A stretch of 64,000 nucleotides of DNA. Origin: Streptomyces sp. NBC_00178 (lineage in GTDB: Bacteria > Actinomycetota > Actinomycetes > Streptomycetales > Streptomycetaceae). The position numbers and the translations under genes are program-made. The DNA is taken from positions 4,989,501-5,053,500 of the forward strand of contig NZ_CP108143.1 of NCBI RefSeq assembly GCF_036206005.1. Reading direction: 5' to 3'. The notes beneath the pieces are model-generated. The model was given only the letters and a program-made list of their open reading frames with translations, had not been told where the DNA came from and did not search any database. Below, in pieces: positions 26,369 to 35,291 of the stretch (positions are counted from its first letter, which is position 1; every line of letters starts with the position of its first letter).

Positions 26369-28642
26369 TCAGACGAACAGCGGTACGGGGTTCAATTCTT
26401 CGTACCGGACGGCCCTTTCGAGGCGTCCGAGTTTCACCGGTGTGTCGAACAAGCGGCCAGGGGCGAATCGGGCCCAGAAGTGCCGCATCCCCGGAATGAT
26501 CACCTTCGCTACGGGAAGTCCCACGTCGGGACGGGTTTGGTCCAGAATCAGCATCTCCATCCCCTGGTTCCTCACGAGGATTTCGGCCCACTCCACGTCC
26601 TCCCGCAGATCCGTTCTCGCGACATACGGCCAGGAAGCGGGAGTGCGCGGGGTTTCGGCTGGATCCGCGCAGAGGTATGGCTGATTATCCACGGTGGCTT
26701 CACGCCACCATGCGGACAGATGACGGTCCGCGGAATGCGCCTGCGGGGATTCCCCGCCCGGCGGCAGCAGTTGGGCCATCTCCGTCACCGCGCGGCGCAA
26801 TGCGAGCCGGGGATCGAAATGGGCCCCGAATCCGAACGAGATGCCCTGGGCCGTCCCCCGGATGCACCGGGAGAGCGCCACCATGACCGGAATTCCGAAA
26901 TCCGCGGTGAGGTCGAGAACCCACACCTCGCGGCCGAGCCGCGCGTACGCCTGCCGGGTCCGGGCCAGCCACGGTTCGTCGAACGCGTCCAGGTCCACGG
27001 CCGGCTGCCGGGTCCGGTTGTACCACCACAGGGCCACCGCGTCCCGTTCCACCAGCTCCAGGAAGCCCTGCACGACGGCGTCCTCGGGGCTGCTGCCCGC
27101 CGCGTTCCCGTTGGAGTCGGCCCACGGGGCGGCGGGCACACCGCCCGGCCCCGCGCCGAAGTACAGCATCGAGGTGGGCAGCAGCTTCCGGACCTTGTGG
27201 GTCAGCGACCACACCGGGGTCCAGTCGCACGGAGCCTCCGGGTCGAAGGGCGGCGGTATCTGCTGGAAGCGGGACTGCCCGGCGTTCCAGCCCGCGCGGT
27301 CCCGGAACTGCCGGTCCGCGAACAGCTGGCAGTCGTTGGGGTGGACCGCCGCGTCGCCGAACTCCGCGAGCGTCCCGCGCACGGTGGGCTCATCACCCTG
27401 GCGCGTGCCGCAGTAACGTTCCAGCGCCTCGCACAGCGCGCCCACCTCGGCCTCCTGCGGAGTCGTGCCCTTGCCCCCGCTCTGCCCCCGCAGCCCGCCG
27501 CGCAGCCCCGCCAGCGAACGGCTGTCGCCCAGGGCCATGTTGCGGCCGGCGACGTACCGGTTCAGGCCGTCCGGGGAGTCGGGCGCCGGCCGCAGTCCGG
27601 ACACGATCCCGGTGACCGGATCCGCCAGGTGCCGGTAGCGGGCGAGTACCGTCTCCGCGCTCAGCGCACGGTGGTTGCCCCCCACGGTGTGCGCCTTCGG
27701 GCTGGACCCGAGGCGGAAGGGTCTTCGTACACGGTCCGCGACCAGCCCGGGGTCCCCGCACACCCCGCACTGGGGGCGGCGGTCCACCCGGTGGCGCTCG
27801 ATGTGCAGGGTGCGGGTGTCCAGCCGGCAGACGGCCCGCTGGCCGTCGTAACGCATGCCCGCCACCCACTTCGCGGCCTCCAGCACAGCGGTGTGCAGCC
27901 CCAGCGCCCGCACCGGGGCGAAGGACACCTCGGGGACCTGCACGGTCCCTGCGAGGCCGAGGGCGTGCAGCACCGGCGCCCGCGAGGTGCGGTGGCCGCG
28001 CAGGCGGTGGGCCAGACACTCCCAGCACGCGGTGTCCGGAGTGCCGAACACCGGCCCCACCCAGGTCTCCGCGCCGCTCGGCTTCGCCGGCAGCCACGCC
28101 CGCCCGGCGGCCCGGTGCGCCGCGTCGACCTCGGCCAGCCGCGGGTCCAGGTAGTCGTCGACGAGGACGAGCGACAGCGCGGCCGTCTCCCCCCGGCCCG
28201 GCTCCGTCACCCGCAGCCCCGCCGCCACGCACTCGGCCCTCGCGGCGGCCGGGTCCGTGCGGCCGAGGATGACGAGTTCCACGGGCGTCGTACGGAACGA
28301 CGCCGAGGCGCTGGCACCGTCGATGCCGGCGAACTCCCAGTAGGCCTCGGTCGAGACGTCCGCCGCCGGGTCGTGGTAGCCGATGAGATCGGCCCGGGCC
28401 AGTTCCGCGATCATGCCGGCCGCGGTCGCGGGCGGCAGTGTCGCCGCCGCGTCCCGCAGCACGTCGGACAGGGTCCTGGTGCCGTCCAGCAGGGCCGCGA
28501 GCTCCTGAACCTCACGGCCCTGCAGGGCGGTCGTGCCCTGCTCCGACAGCAGGTAGACGGCGTCCCCCTCGATCGCCTCCACCCGCAGGTGCCTCTTGAA
28601 CCCCACGGGCAACTCGGTGCCCGTCCCCCCGGTTCTGGTCAT
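26369..28642 (-). CDS. Fused E1-like/YcaO cyclodehydratase (TOMM/LAP synthetase, C-D fusion)
   Basis: The 757-aa protein has two parts. Residues about 1-330 resemble the ThiF/E1-like Ocin partner domain with paired zinc cysteines CWEC (206-209) and CGVC (292-295). The C-terminal half is a YcaO domain with nucleotide-binding segments such as ALCEALERYCG and GFLELVERDAVALWWYNR. The end NPVPLFV resembles the proline-rich terminus of azoline-forming YcaOs. Such fusions use ATP to cyclise Cys, Ser or Thr of a peptide bound through its leader. Its ATG overlaps the stop of the upstream small gene by ATGA, marking that product as the likely substrate. No dehydrogenase gene is nearby. Confidence 0.9.
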   Translation of the reverse strand: MTRTGGTGTELPVGFKRHLRVEAIEGDAVYLLSEQGTTALQGREVQELAALLDGTRTLSDVLRDAAATLPPATAAGMIAELARADLIGYHDPAADVSTEAYWEFAGIDGASASASFRTTPVELVILGRTDPAAARAECVAAGLRVTEPGRGETAALSLVLVDDYLDPRLAEVDAAHRAAGRAWLPAKPSGAETWVGPVFGTPDTACWECLAHRLRGHRTSRAPVLHALGLAGTVQVPEVSFAPVRALGLHTAVLEAAKWVAGMRYDGQRAVCRLDTRTLHIERHRVDRRPQCGVCGDPGLVADRVRRPFRLGSSPKAHTVGGNHRALSAETVLARYRHLADPVTGIVSGLRPAPDSPDGLNRYVAGRNMALGDSRSLAGLRGGLRGQSGGKGTTPQEAEVGALCEALERYCGTRQGDEPTVRGTLAEFGDAAVHPNDCQLFADRQFRDRAGWNAGQSRFQQIPPPFDPEAPCDWTPVWSLTHKVRKLLPTSMLYFGAGPGGVPAAPWADSNGNAAGSSPEDAVVQGFLELVERDAVALWWYNRTRQPAVDLDAFDEPWLARTRQAYARLGREVWVLDLTADFGIPVMVALSRCIRGTAQGISFGFGAHFDPRLALRRAVTEMAQLLPPGGESPQAHSADRHLSAWWREATVDNQPYLCADPAETPRTPASWPYVARTDLREDVEWAEILVRNQGMEMLILDQTRPDVGLPVAKVIIPGMRHFWARFAPGRLFDTPVKLGRLERAVRYEELNPVPLFV

Positions 28643-28980
28643 GCAAGGGCCGTCCCGGCCTCTTCCCCGGGCAGCGGCGCCATGCCGCTGTAGCACCCGT
28701 AGAGCGTCGCGTTCCCCGGCCGGTCCAGGTGGTCGATCACCAGGCCGCGGCCCTGGCCGCCCGGCGTGCCGGACTTGTACGCGTCGTGGCCCGACACGTC
28801 CCCGTACACCGGCTCCGTCGCCGTGAGGCCGAACTCGGCCAGCACGGACACCGGGTCGCTCGTGTAGCGCTGGGCGAGCTCGGGCTCCAGGCCGGCACGG
28901 GCCGTCAGCAGGGCGAGGCGGTGGTCGGGCGACGGCTGGACCGTCGTGCGGGCCGGTGCGTGGTGCAGGGTGATGCTCAT
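28639..28980 (-). CDS. Small peptide with nitrile-hydratase-like leader; candidate YcaO substrate
   Basis: The 113-aa product is encoded immediately upstream of the YcaO gene with an ATGA overlap. Residues about 30-58 (LEPELAQRYTSDPVSVLAEF and following) resemble the NHLP-type leader of TOMM precursors. The C-terminal part is rich in Gly, Ser, Thr and Pro: SGTPGGQGRG near residues 70-79, then a single Cys96 in YGCYSGM, then an acidic tail. A precursor role is inferred from position and leader likeness. No double-glycine cleavage site is clear. It could instead be a carrier-like or structural partner of the YcaO enzyme. Confidence 0.75.
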   Translation of the reverse strand: MSITLHHAPARTTVQPSPDHRLALLTARAGLEPELAQRYTSDPVSVLAEFGLTATEPVYGDVSGHDAYKSGTPGGQGRGLVIDHLDRPGNATLYGCYSGMAPLPGEEAGTALA

Positions 28981-29243
28981 GGAGTTCCCCCTCCGGTGTC
29001 CGTGTCACGGACGTGTGTTCCGGTGTTCCCCCGGCCGTTTGCCGAGTGCCAGGATTCTGCTTCCCGCCGACTCGCACGGCACAGTGCCGGTGTCACCACC
29101 GGGGCATGACATTTTCATGTGCGCCCACGTGACCACCTCACTGGGACTCCATCGCCGCAGGTGCCAGGCTCGCTCCAGACTCCGCAGCCCGTGCCGGCCC
29201 GCCGTCGGGCCGGCCGCCGAGCGCACGAAAGGGAGGCGCCATC
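28981..29243. promoter_or_regulatory. Divergent control region of the peptide/YcaO operon and the SARP gene
   Basis: This 263-bp gap separates the leftward peptide gene from the rightward SARP gene and must hold both promoters. It includes a small AT-rich palindrome, CATGACATTTTCATG (29105-29119), in otherwise GC-rich DNA. I cannot assign -10 and -35 boxes with confidence. Confidence 0.4.
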
Positions 29244-30038
29244 ATGGAGATCAAAGTCCTGGGACCGCTGACAGCCCGTGAGAACGGGGTGTCCGTCGTG
29301 CCCACCGCGGCCAAGCCCCGCCAGATCCTGTCCCTGCTCGCCCTGCAGTCCGACCGCGTCGTCACGGTCGCGACCCTGATGGAGGAGATCTGGGGCGAGG
29401 AGATCCCGCGCAGCGCGGCCACCACCCTGCAGACCTACATCCTCCAGCTCCGCCGCAAGATCGCCGCCGCACTCGACGGGGACCCCGCGCGCCAGGCCAA
29501 GGACGTCCTGGTCACCCAGCACGGCGGCTACCTGCTCCAGGTGCAGCCCGGCCAGGTCGACGCCCACGAGTTCAGCCAGCTCGCCGCCTCCGGCCGGGCC
29601 GCGCACGAGGCCGGCGACCACCACGCGGCCTCCGAACTCCTCGGCCGGGCCCTCGCGATGTGGAAGGGCTCCGCGCTCGTCGACGTACGCATCGGGACCG
29701 TGCTGGAGCTGGAGGTCCTGCGCATGGAGGAGGACCGGATGGCCGCCCTGGAGCGCCGCATCGACGCCGACCTCATACTCGGCCGGCACACGGAGATCGT
29801 GCCCGAACTGCGGGTGCTGGTCGCCAGACACCCCATGCACGAGAACTTCTGCGCCCAGCTGATGACCGCGCTCCACCGCTCGGGCGGCGCCTGGCGTGCC
29901 CTCGAGGCCTACCAGAGGCTGCGCGTGACCCTCGTCGACGAGCTCGGCCTGGAGCCCTCGGCCCGTCTGCAACGCCTCCACCAGGCCGTTCTCTCCGCCG
30001 ACCCGGCTCTCGACCTCCCGGTCCCGGCCTCCGGCTGA
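29244..30038 (+). CDS. SARP-family transcriptional activator
   Basis: The 264-aa protein has the AfsR/ActII-ORF4 layout: an OmpR-like winged helix (residues 1-95, MEIKVLGPLTARENGVSVVP and TLQTYILQLRRKI), followed by the bacterial transcriptional activation domain (HEFSQLAASGRAAHEAGDH, ELGLEPSARLQRLHQAVL). SARPs switch on antibiotic clusters by binding direct repeats near the -35 region. ATG 29244 has GGGAGG upstream. It precedes the carboxylase and the minimal PKS, its most likely targets. I saw no TTA codon in it. Confidence 0.95.
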   Translation: MEIKVLGPLTARENGVSVVPTAAKPRQILSLLALQSDRVVTVATLMEEIWGEEIPRSAATTLQTYILQLRRKIAAALDGDPARQAKDVLVTQHGGYLLQVQPGQVDAHEFSQLAASGRAAHEAGDHHAASELLGRALAMWKGSALVDVRIGTVLELEVLRMEEDRMAALERRIDADLILGRHTEIVPELRVLVARHPMHENFCAQLMTALHRSGGAWRALEAYQRLRVTLVDELGLEPSARLQRLHQAVLSADPALDLPVPASG

Positions 30039-30116
30039 CCCTTCGGGACCGCGGGCCGCCCCGCCCTCCCACAGGCTCTCCAGCACTTCTCCAGGCAGCG
30101 TTCCTACGTTCGGCCA

Positions 30117-31706
30117 ATGACGATCCTCGACGACCTGACGGTCGCTCCGGCCGCCCCCGACCTGCGACGAGCCGCCGCCGAACTGCGCCGGCTGAAGGAG
30201 GAGGTGAGCCGCGGACCCGATCCGGCGGCCACCCGCCGCCAGCACGAGAAGAACAAGCTCACCGCCCACGAGCGGCTCGGACTCCTCTTCGACGAGGACA
30301 CGTTCACCGAGATCGAGCCGCTGCGCAGGCACCGGGCCTCAGGCTTCGGCCTGGAGGCGCGCAAGCCGCACGGCGACGGTGTCGTGATCGGCTGGGGCCT
30401 CGTCCACGGCCGCACGGTCTTCGCCTACGCGCACGACTTCCGCGTCTTCGCGGGCGCGCTCGGGGAGGCGCACGCCGCGAAGGTGCACAAGGTCATGGAC
30501 CTCGCCGAAGCTGCCGGCGCGCCGCTGGTCAGCCTCAACGACGGGGCCGGCGCGCGTATCCAGGAGGGCGTCACCGCCCTCGCGGGATACGGCGGCATCT
30601 TCCGCCGCAACGTCGCCGCCTCGGGCGTCATCCCACAGATCAGCGTGATGCTCGGCCCGTGCGCGGGCGGCGCGGCCTACTCGCCCGCACTCACCGACTA
30701 CGTCTTCATGGTCCGCGAATCGTCCCAGATGTTCATCACCGGCCCCGACGTCGTGCAGGCGGTCACCGGCGAGCGGATCACCCACAACGGCCTGGGCGGA
30801 GCCGACGTGCACGCGAGCGTCTCCGGCGTCAGCCACTTCGCCTACGACGACGAGGAGACCTGCCTCGAGGACGTGCGCTACCTCATCGCGCTCCTGCCGT
30901 CGAACAACCGCGAGATGCCCCCTGCCGTCGCCTCCGACGACCCCGCCGACCGCCGGACCGACGCACTCGCCGACCTGGTGCCGGCCGATCCCGGGCGCAG
31001 CTACGACGTCCGTGCGGTGATCGAGGAGATCGTCGACGACGGCGAGAGCTTCGAGGTCCACGAGGCGTGGGCCCCCAACATCGTGTGCGCGCTGGCCCGT
31101 CTCGACGGCCACCCCGTCGGCATCGTCGCGAACCAGCCCGCGGCCCTCGCCGGCGTCCTGGACATCCACGCCAGCGAGAAGGCCGCCCGCTTCGTCTCGA
31201 CGTGCGACTCGTTCAACATCCCGCTGGTCACCCTCGTCGACGTGCCCGGCTTCCTGCCCGGCGTCGACCAGGAGCACAACGGCATCATCCGGCACGGCGC
31301 CAAGCTCCTGTACGCGTACTGCAACGCGACCGTCCCGCGGATCTCCCTGGTCCTGCGCAAGGCCTACGGCGGCGCGTACATCGTCATGGACTCCCGCTCC
31401 ATCGGCGCCGACCTGGCCTTCGCCTGGCCCACCAACGAGATCGCCGTGATGGGCGCCGAGGGCGCCGCCAACGTCATCTTCCGCCGCGAGATCGCCGCCT
31501 CGGCCGATCCCGAGGCGGTGCGGGCCCAGCGCATCGACGAGTACAGGACCGAGCTCATGCACCCGTACTACGCGGCCGAACGCGGCCTCGTCGACGACGT
31601 CATCGACCCCGGGGACACCCGGCGGACCCTGATCCGCTCCCTGGCGATGCTGCGGGCGAAGCACGCCGAGATCCCGTCCCGTAAGCACGGCAATATCCCC
31701 ACATAG
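30117..31706 (+). CDS. Acyl-CoA carboxylase beta (carboxyltransferase) subunit
   Basis: The 529-aa protein has both crotonase-type carboxyltransferase halves. The N-half contains LVSLNDGAGARIQEGVTALAGYGGIF and CAGGAAYSPALTDYVFM, the C-half contains VDVPGFLPGVDQEHNGIIRHGAKLLYAY and AYGGAYIVMDSRSIGAD. It would supply malonyl-CoA or methylmalonyl-CoA extender units using a shared biotinylated alpha subunit and the epsilon subunit at 18.4 kb. Length and motifs match Streptomyces AccB/PccB. Confidence 0.94.
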   Translation: MTILDDLTVAPAAPDLRRAAAELRRLKEEVSRGPDPAATRRQHEKNKLTAHERLGLLFDEDTFTEIEPLRRHRASGFGLEARKPHGDGVVIGWGLVHGRTVFAYAHDFRVFAGALGEAHAAKVHKVMDLAEAAGAPLVSLNDGAGARIQEGVTALAGYGGIFRRNVAASGVIPQISVMLGPCAGGAAYSPALTDYVFMVRESSQMFITGPDVVQAVTGERITHNGLGGADVHASVSGVSHFAYDDEETCLEDVRYLIALLPSNNREMPPAVASDDPADRRTDALADLVPADPGRSYDVRAVIEEIVDDGESFEVHEAWAPNIVCALARLDGHPVGIVANQPAALAGVLDIHASEKAARFVSTCDSFNIPLVTLVDVPGFLPGVDQEHNGIIRHGAKLLYAYCNATVPRISLVLRKAYGGAYIVMDSRSIGADLAFAWPTNEIAVMGAEGAANVIFRREIAASADPEAVRAQRIDEYRTELMHPYYAAERGLVDDVIDPGDTRRTLIRSLAMLRAKHAEIPSRKHGNIPT

Positions 31707-32025
31707 GGGTGCGATGCGGCAGGTCCACGAGCACGCGAGTCCCGGTCTAGGGCACGGACGTTCCATGGCTGCACCGGAAACGGCCGCCCGCTACGAGCCG
31801 GCTGCCGACCGGTTCGGCCGGCCGGGGGAGTTCACACCCCGAACCGACCCGGCCGCCGGTATCCCGACCCGGACCAGCGCGGACCGGCCCGAGCGGCCGG
31901 CACGTCACCCGCTCACCGTCACACGCTCAGCAGTCAGATGGACGAAGGGATCGACAGTGACCCCCACAGTGCCAATCGGCAGGTGCGCAGAGCCGCATCC
32001 GGCCCCGTCGAAGGTCAGGTAGACC
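31707..32025. other. Intergenic region before the minimal PKS
   Basis: No convincing gene lies in these 319 bp; the one open frame here has no homology-like pattern. The stretch contains repeated GACCGG/CGGCCGG words (for example at 31808-31823 and 31881-31896) that could be regulator sites. It probably holds the promoter of the KS-alpha, KS-beta, ACP transcript. Confidence 0.5.
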
Positions 32026-33291
32026 ATGCGCAGAGTCGCCATCACCGGCCTGGGCGTCGTGGCCCCTGGTGGGGTCGGTGTCAAGGAGTACTGGGACCTG
32101 CTCACGGCGGGTCGCACCGCCACCCGCAGGATCAGCTTCTACGACCCCTCGCCGTTCCGTTCGCAGGTCGCCGCCGAGTGCGACTTCGACGCCCTGGCCG
32201 CCGGCCTCTCCCACCAGGAGATCCGCCGCCTCGACCGGGCCTCGCAGTTCGCGGTGGTCTCCACCCGTGAGGCCCTGGCCGACAGCGGCCTCGACCTCTC
32301 CGCCGTCGACCCCGGCCGGGTCGGTACCGCGGTGGGCAGCGCGGTCGGCTGCACCACCAGCCTGGAGCGCGAGTACGCCGTCGTCAGCGACGGCGGCCGC
32401 AAGTGGAACGTGGACCACGAATACGCCGTACCCGAGCTGTACCGGCACTTCGTGCCCAGCTCCATCGCCGCCGAAGTCGGCCTGGCGGCAGGCGCGGAGG
32501 GACCCGCCGCGGTCGTCTCCACCGGATGCACCTCCGGTCTCGACTCACTGGGGCACGCCGTCGAGCTCATCCGCGAGGGCACCACCGACATCATGATCGC
32601 CGGTGCCACCGAGGCCCCGATCTCGCCGATCACCTCGGCCTGCTTCGACGCCATCCACGCCACCACCCCGCGCAACGACACCCCCGAGAGCTCCTGCCGG
32701 CCCTTCGACCGGACCCGCAGCGGCCTGGTCCTCGGCGAGGGCGCGGCGATCCTGGTCCTGGAGGAGCTGGAGAGCGCCCGCCGCCGCGGCGCCCACATCT
32801 ACGCCGAGATCGCCGGGTTCGCCTCCCGGTGCAACGCCTACCACATGACCGGCCTCAAGCCGGAGGGCCTGGAGATGGCCGAGGCCATCGACGTCGCCCT
32901 GGCGGAGGCCCGCCTCGCACCGGACACCGTCGACTACATCAACGCCCACGGCTCCGGCACGAAGATGAACGACCGTCACGAGACCGGCGCCTTCAAGCGC
33001 AGCCTCGGCGAGCACGCCTACCGCACCCCGATCAGCTCCATCAAGTCCATGATCGGTCACTCGCTGGGCGCCATCGGCTCCCTGGAGATCGCGGCCTGCG
33101 CCCTCGCGATGGAGCACAGCGTCCTGCCGCCCACCGCGAACCTCCACGAGCCCGACCCCGAGCTCGACCTCGACTACATCCCGCTGACCGCCCGCGAGAA
33201 GAAGACCGACGTGGTCCTCAGCGTCGGCAGCGGCTTCGGCGGATTCCAGAGCGCCATGGTGCTGGCCCGCCCGGAGAGGAGCACCTCATGA
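32026..33291 (+). CDS. Type II PKS ketosynthase alpha (KS-alpha)
   Basis: The 421-aa condensing enzyme has the active-site Cys168 in STGCTSGLDSLG, the histidine motif NAHGSGTKMND and the second histidine in KSMIGHSLGAIGS. It forms a heterodimer with the next protein and builds the poly-beta-ketone chain on the ACP in the cytoplasm. Its stop codon overlaps the next start by ATGA, the usual coupling for equal expression of the two subunits. Confidence 0.97.
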   Translation: MRRVAITGLGVVAPGGVGVKEYWDLLTAGRTATRRISFYDPSPFRSQVAAECDFDALAAGLSHQEIRRLDRASQFAVVSTREALADSGLDLSAVDPGRVGTAVGSAVGCTTSLEREYAVVSDGGRKWNVDHEYAVPELYRHFVPSSIAAEVGLAAGAEGPAAVVSTGCTSGLDSLGHAVELIREGTTDIMIAGATEAPISPITSACFDAIHATTPRNDTPESSCRPFDRTRSGLVLGEGAAILVLEELESARRRGAHIYAEIAGFASRCNAYHMTGLKPEGLEMAEAIDVALAEARLAPDTVDYINAHGSGTKMNDRHETGAFKRSLGEHAYRTPISSIKSMIGHSLGAIGSLEIAACALAMEHSVLPPTANLHEPDPELDLDYIPLTAREKKTDVVLSVGSGFGGFQSAMVLARPERSTS

Positions 33292-34502
33292 CCACCGCAG
33301 TGGTGACCGGCCTGGGCATCACCGCCCCGAACGGCCTGGGAACCGAGGACTACTGGAAGGCCACCCTGGCCGGCGAGTCCGGCCTCGGACCCGTCACCCG
33401 CTTCGACGCCTCCCAGTACCCCTCCCGGATAGCCGGTGAGGTCTCCGACTACGTCGCCGAGGACCACATCCCGAGCCGGCTCATGCCGCAGACCGACCAC
33501 ATGACGCGCCTGGCGCTGACCGCGGCGGACTGGGCACTGGCCGACGCGGGCATCGACACCGCCGAGATGCCCGAGTACGGCATCGGCGTGGTCACGGCCG
33601 CGTCCGGCGGCGCCGTCGAGTTCGGCCAGCGCGAACTCCAGAACCTGTGGAGCAAGGGCAAGGAGTACGTCAGCGCCTACCAGTCCTTCGCCTGGTTCTA
33701 CGCCGTCAACACCGGCCAGATCTCCATCCGGCACAAGCTCCGCGGACCCAGCGGCGTCCTGCTCACCGAACAGGCCGGAGGCATCGACTCCCTCGGCCAC
33801 GCCCGCCGCCACATCCGCAAGGGCTTCCCGGCCGTCATCTCCGGCGGTGTCGACGCGGCCATCTGCCCCTGGGGCTGGGTCCCGCAGATCGCCTCCGGCC
33901 TGATGAGCACGGCCGACGACCCGGCCCGCGCCTATCTGCCCTTCTCCGAGGACGCGGCCGGATACGTGCCCGGCGAGGGCGGCGCCATCCTCCTCGTCGA
34001 GGACGCCGAGTCGGCCCGCGGCCGCGGCGCCGCCCAGGTGTACGGCGAGATCGCCGGCTACGCCGCCACCCTCGACCCCGCACCCGGCAGCGGCCGGCCG
34101 CCCGGCCTGCGCCGCGCCGCCGAGAACGCCCTCGCCGACGCAGGGCTCGCCGCCGGTGACATCGACGTCGTCTTCGCGGACGCCTCCGGGGTGCCCGACC
34201 TCGACCGGGCGGAGGCACAGGCCCTCACCGAGCTGTTCGGGGCGCACGGGGTCCCCGTCACGGCACCGAAGACGATGACGGGGCGGCTGCTCGCCGGGGG
34301 CGCCGCCCTCGACGTGGCCACCGCCCTGCTCTCCCTGCGCGACGGCGTCATCCCGCCCACGGCGAACGTCACCGCCGCGGCGCCCGCCCACACCGTGGAC
34401 CTGGTCACCGAGGCGCGCGAGGCGAACCTGCGCAACGCGCTCGTCCTCGCCCGGGGCCACGGCGGCTTCAACGCGGCCCTCGTCGTACGCCGTGCGCACT
34501 GA
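33288..34502 (+). CDS. Type II PKS chain-length factor (KS-beta)
   Basis: The 404-aa KS-alpha paralogue has Gln162 in LLTEQAGGIDSLG at the position of the catalytic cysteine, the hallmark of chain-length factors, which decarboxylate malonyl-ACP and set chain length. It is coupled to KS-alpha by ATGA overlap. The chain length cannot be deduced reliably by eye. Confidence 0.97.
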   Translation: MTTAVVTGLGITAPNGLGTEDYWKATLAGESGLGPVTRFDASQYPSRIAGEVSDYVAEDHIPSRLMPQTDHMTRLALTAADWALADAGIDTAEMPEYGIGVVTAASGGAVEFGQRELQNLWSKGKEYVSAYQSFAWFYAVNTGQISIRHKLRGPSGVLLTEQAGGIDSLGHARRHIRKGFPAVISGGVDAAICPWGWVPQIASGLMSTADDPARAYLPFSEDAAGYVPGEGGAILLVEDAESARGRGAAQVYGEIAGYAATLDPAPGSGRPPGLRRAAENALADAGLAAGDIDVVFADASGVPDLDRAEAQALTELFGAHGVPVTAPKTMTGRLLAGGAALDVATALLSLRDGVIPPTANVTAAAPAHTVDLVTEAREANLRNALVLARGHGGFNAALVVRRAH

Positions 34503-34584
34503 CTTCCCACGAGCCCCACAGCCCCCACGCACCACCAGTACGGCGACACCATCCATGCGCCCAACCGAGAGGACGGCACCGACC

Positions 34585-34854
34585 ATGAGCACCACGACCG
34601 CCACAGTGACCCTGGCCGACCTGACCCGCATGCTGCGCGAGAGCGCCGGCGAGGAGGAGGGCATCGACCTCGACGGTGACGTCATCGACACGCCGTTCAT
34701 GGAGCTGGGCTACGACTCCCTCGCCCTGCTCCAGGTCATCGGGCAGATCCAGCGCGAGTACGGCATCGAGATCCCGGACGACGCCGTCGTCGACGCCGAG
34801 ACCCCGGGTGCGCTCCTCGCACTCATCAACTCCGGCCAGGCCACCGCGGCCTGA
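34585..34854 (+). CDS. Type II PKS acyl carrier protein
   Basis: The 89-aa protein carries the phosphopantetheine attachment site FMELGYDSLALLQV (Ser45), typical of polyketide ACPs. ATG 34585 is preceded by GAGAGGACGG; an upstream ATG at 34492 lies inside the KS-beta gene and is unlikely. It completes the minimal PKS. Confidence 0.95.
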   Translation: MSTTTATVTLADLTRMLRESAGEEEGIDLDGDVIDTPFMELGYDSLALLQVIGQIQREYGIEIPDDAVVDAETPGALLALINSGQATAA

Positions 34855-35291
34855 GCCGGGCCCCCACGGCCGCTCCGCCTTCCGTCCCCCCGGGGCGGGG
34901 CGGCCGGCACCCTCTTCCGGAGCCGCCCGGCCGCCGCCACGCGGGCCGCGGCTCCTCCGGGCCCCGGGCGGCGCCCCACGCCCGGCACCCGCACCGGGCG
35001 CCCGTACCCCGGCACCCGCACCCGGCGGGCCGGGCCCGCACCCCCGACGTACGGGGTGACATCCCCGGGGCCCGGTCCCGCCCGCACCGAACCCCGCCCG
35101 CACCGAACCCCGCCCTCACCGGACACCGAACCCCGCTCGGACCCGGCATCGACCGCCCGGACCCGGCATCGAACCCGCTCGCGGCGGCACCGCCCCGTCC
35201 GCACCGGACACCGCGCAGAACCACGGGGGCCGCCGAACCGCCCCCGGCCACGCACCGACCGGGCCTGAGCCGCGGCCCACAAGGAGGAACC
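34855..35291. other. Intergenic region with low-complexity and repeat sequence
   Basis: No gene is visible in these 437 bp. The left part is C-rich (repeats of CCGGCACCCGCACC), followed by a short direct-repeat array (listed separately). A ribosome site AAGGAGG lies at the right end for the acyltransferase gene. Confidence 0.5.
35081..35175. repeat. Short imperfect direct-repeat array
   Basis: A 16-bp unit (CCCGCACCGAACCCCG) occurs at 35081 and 35097, with a diverged copy near 35123. A second unit (CGGACCCGGCATCGA) then occurs twice with 20-bp spacing (35138 and 35158). It sits between the ACP and acyltransferase genes. Confidence 0.5.

Noticed and set aside
26480..28693. A 737-codon plus-strand frame opposite the YcaO gene
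   Set aside because: The minus-strand frame has YcaO and zinc-finger motifs; the plus-strand translation is low-complexity Arg/Gly/Pro.
31714..32022. A 102-codon frame before KS-alpha
   Set aside because: No ribosome site, no homology-like pattern and position in an expected promoter region.
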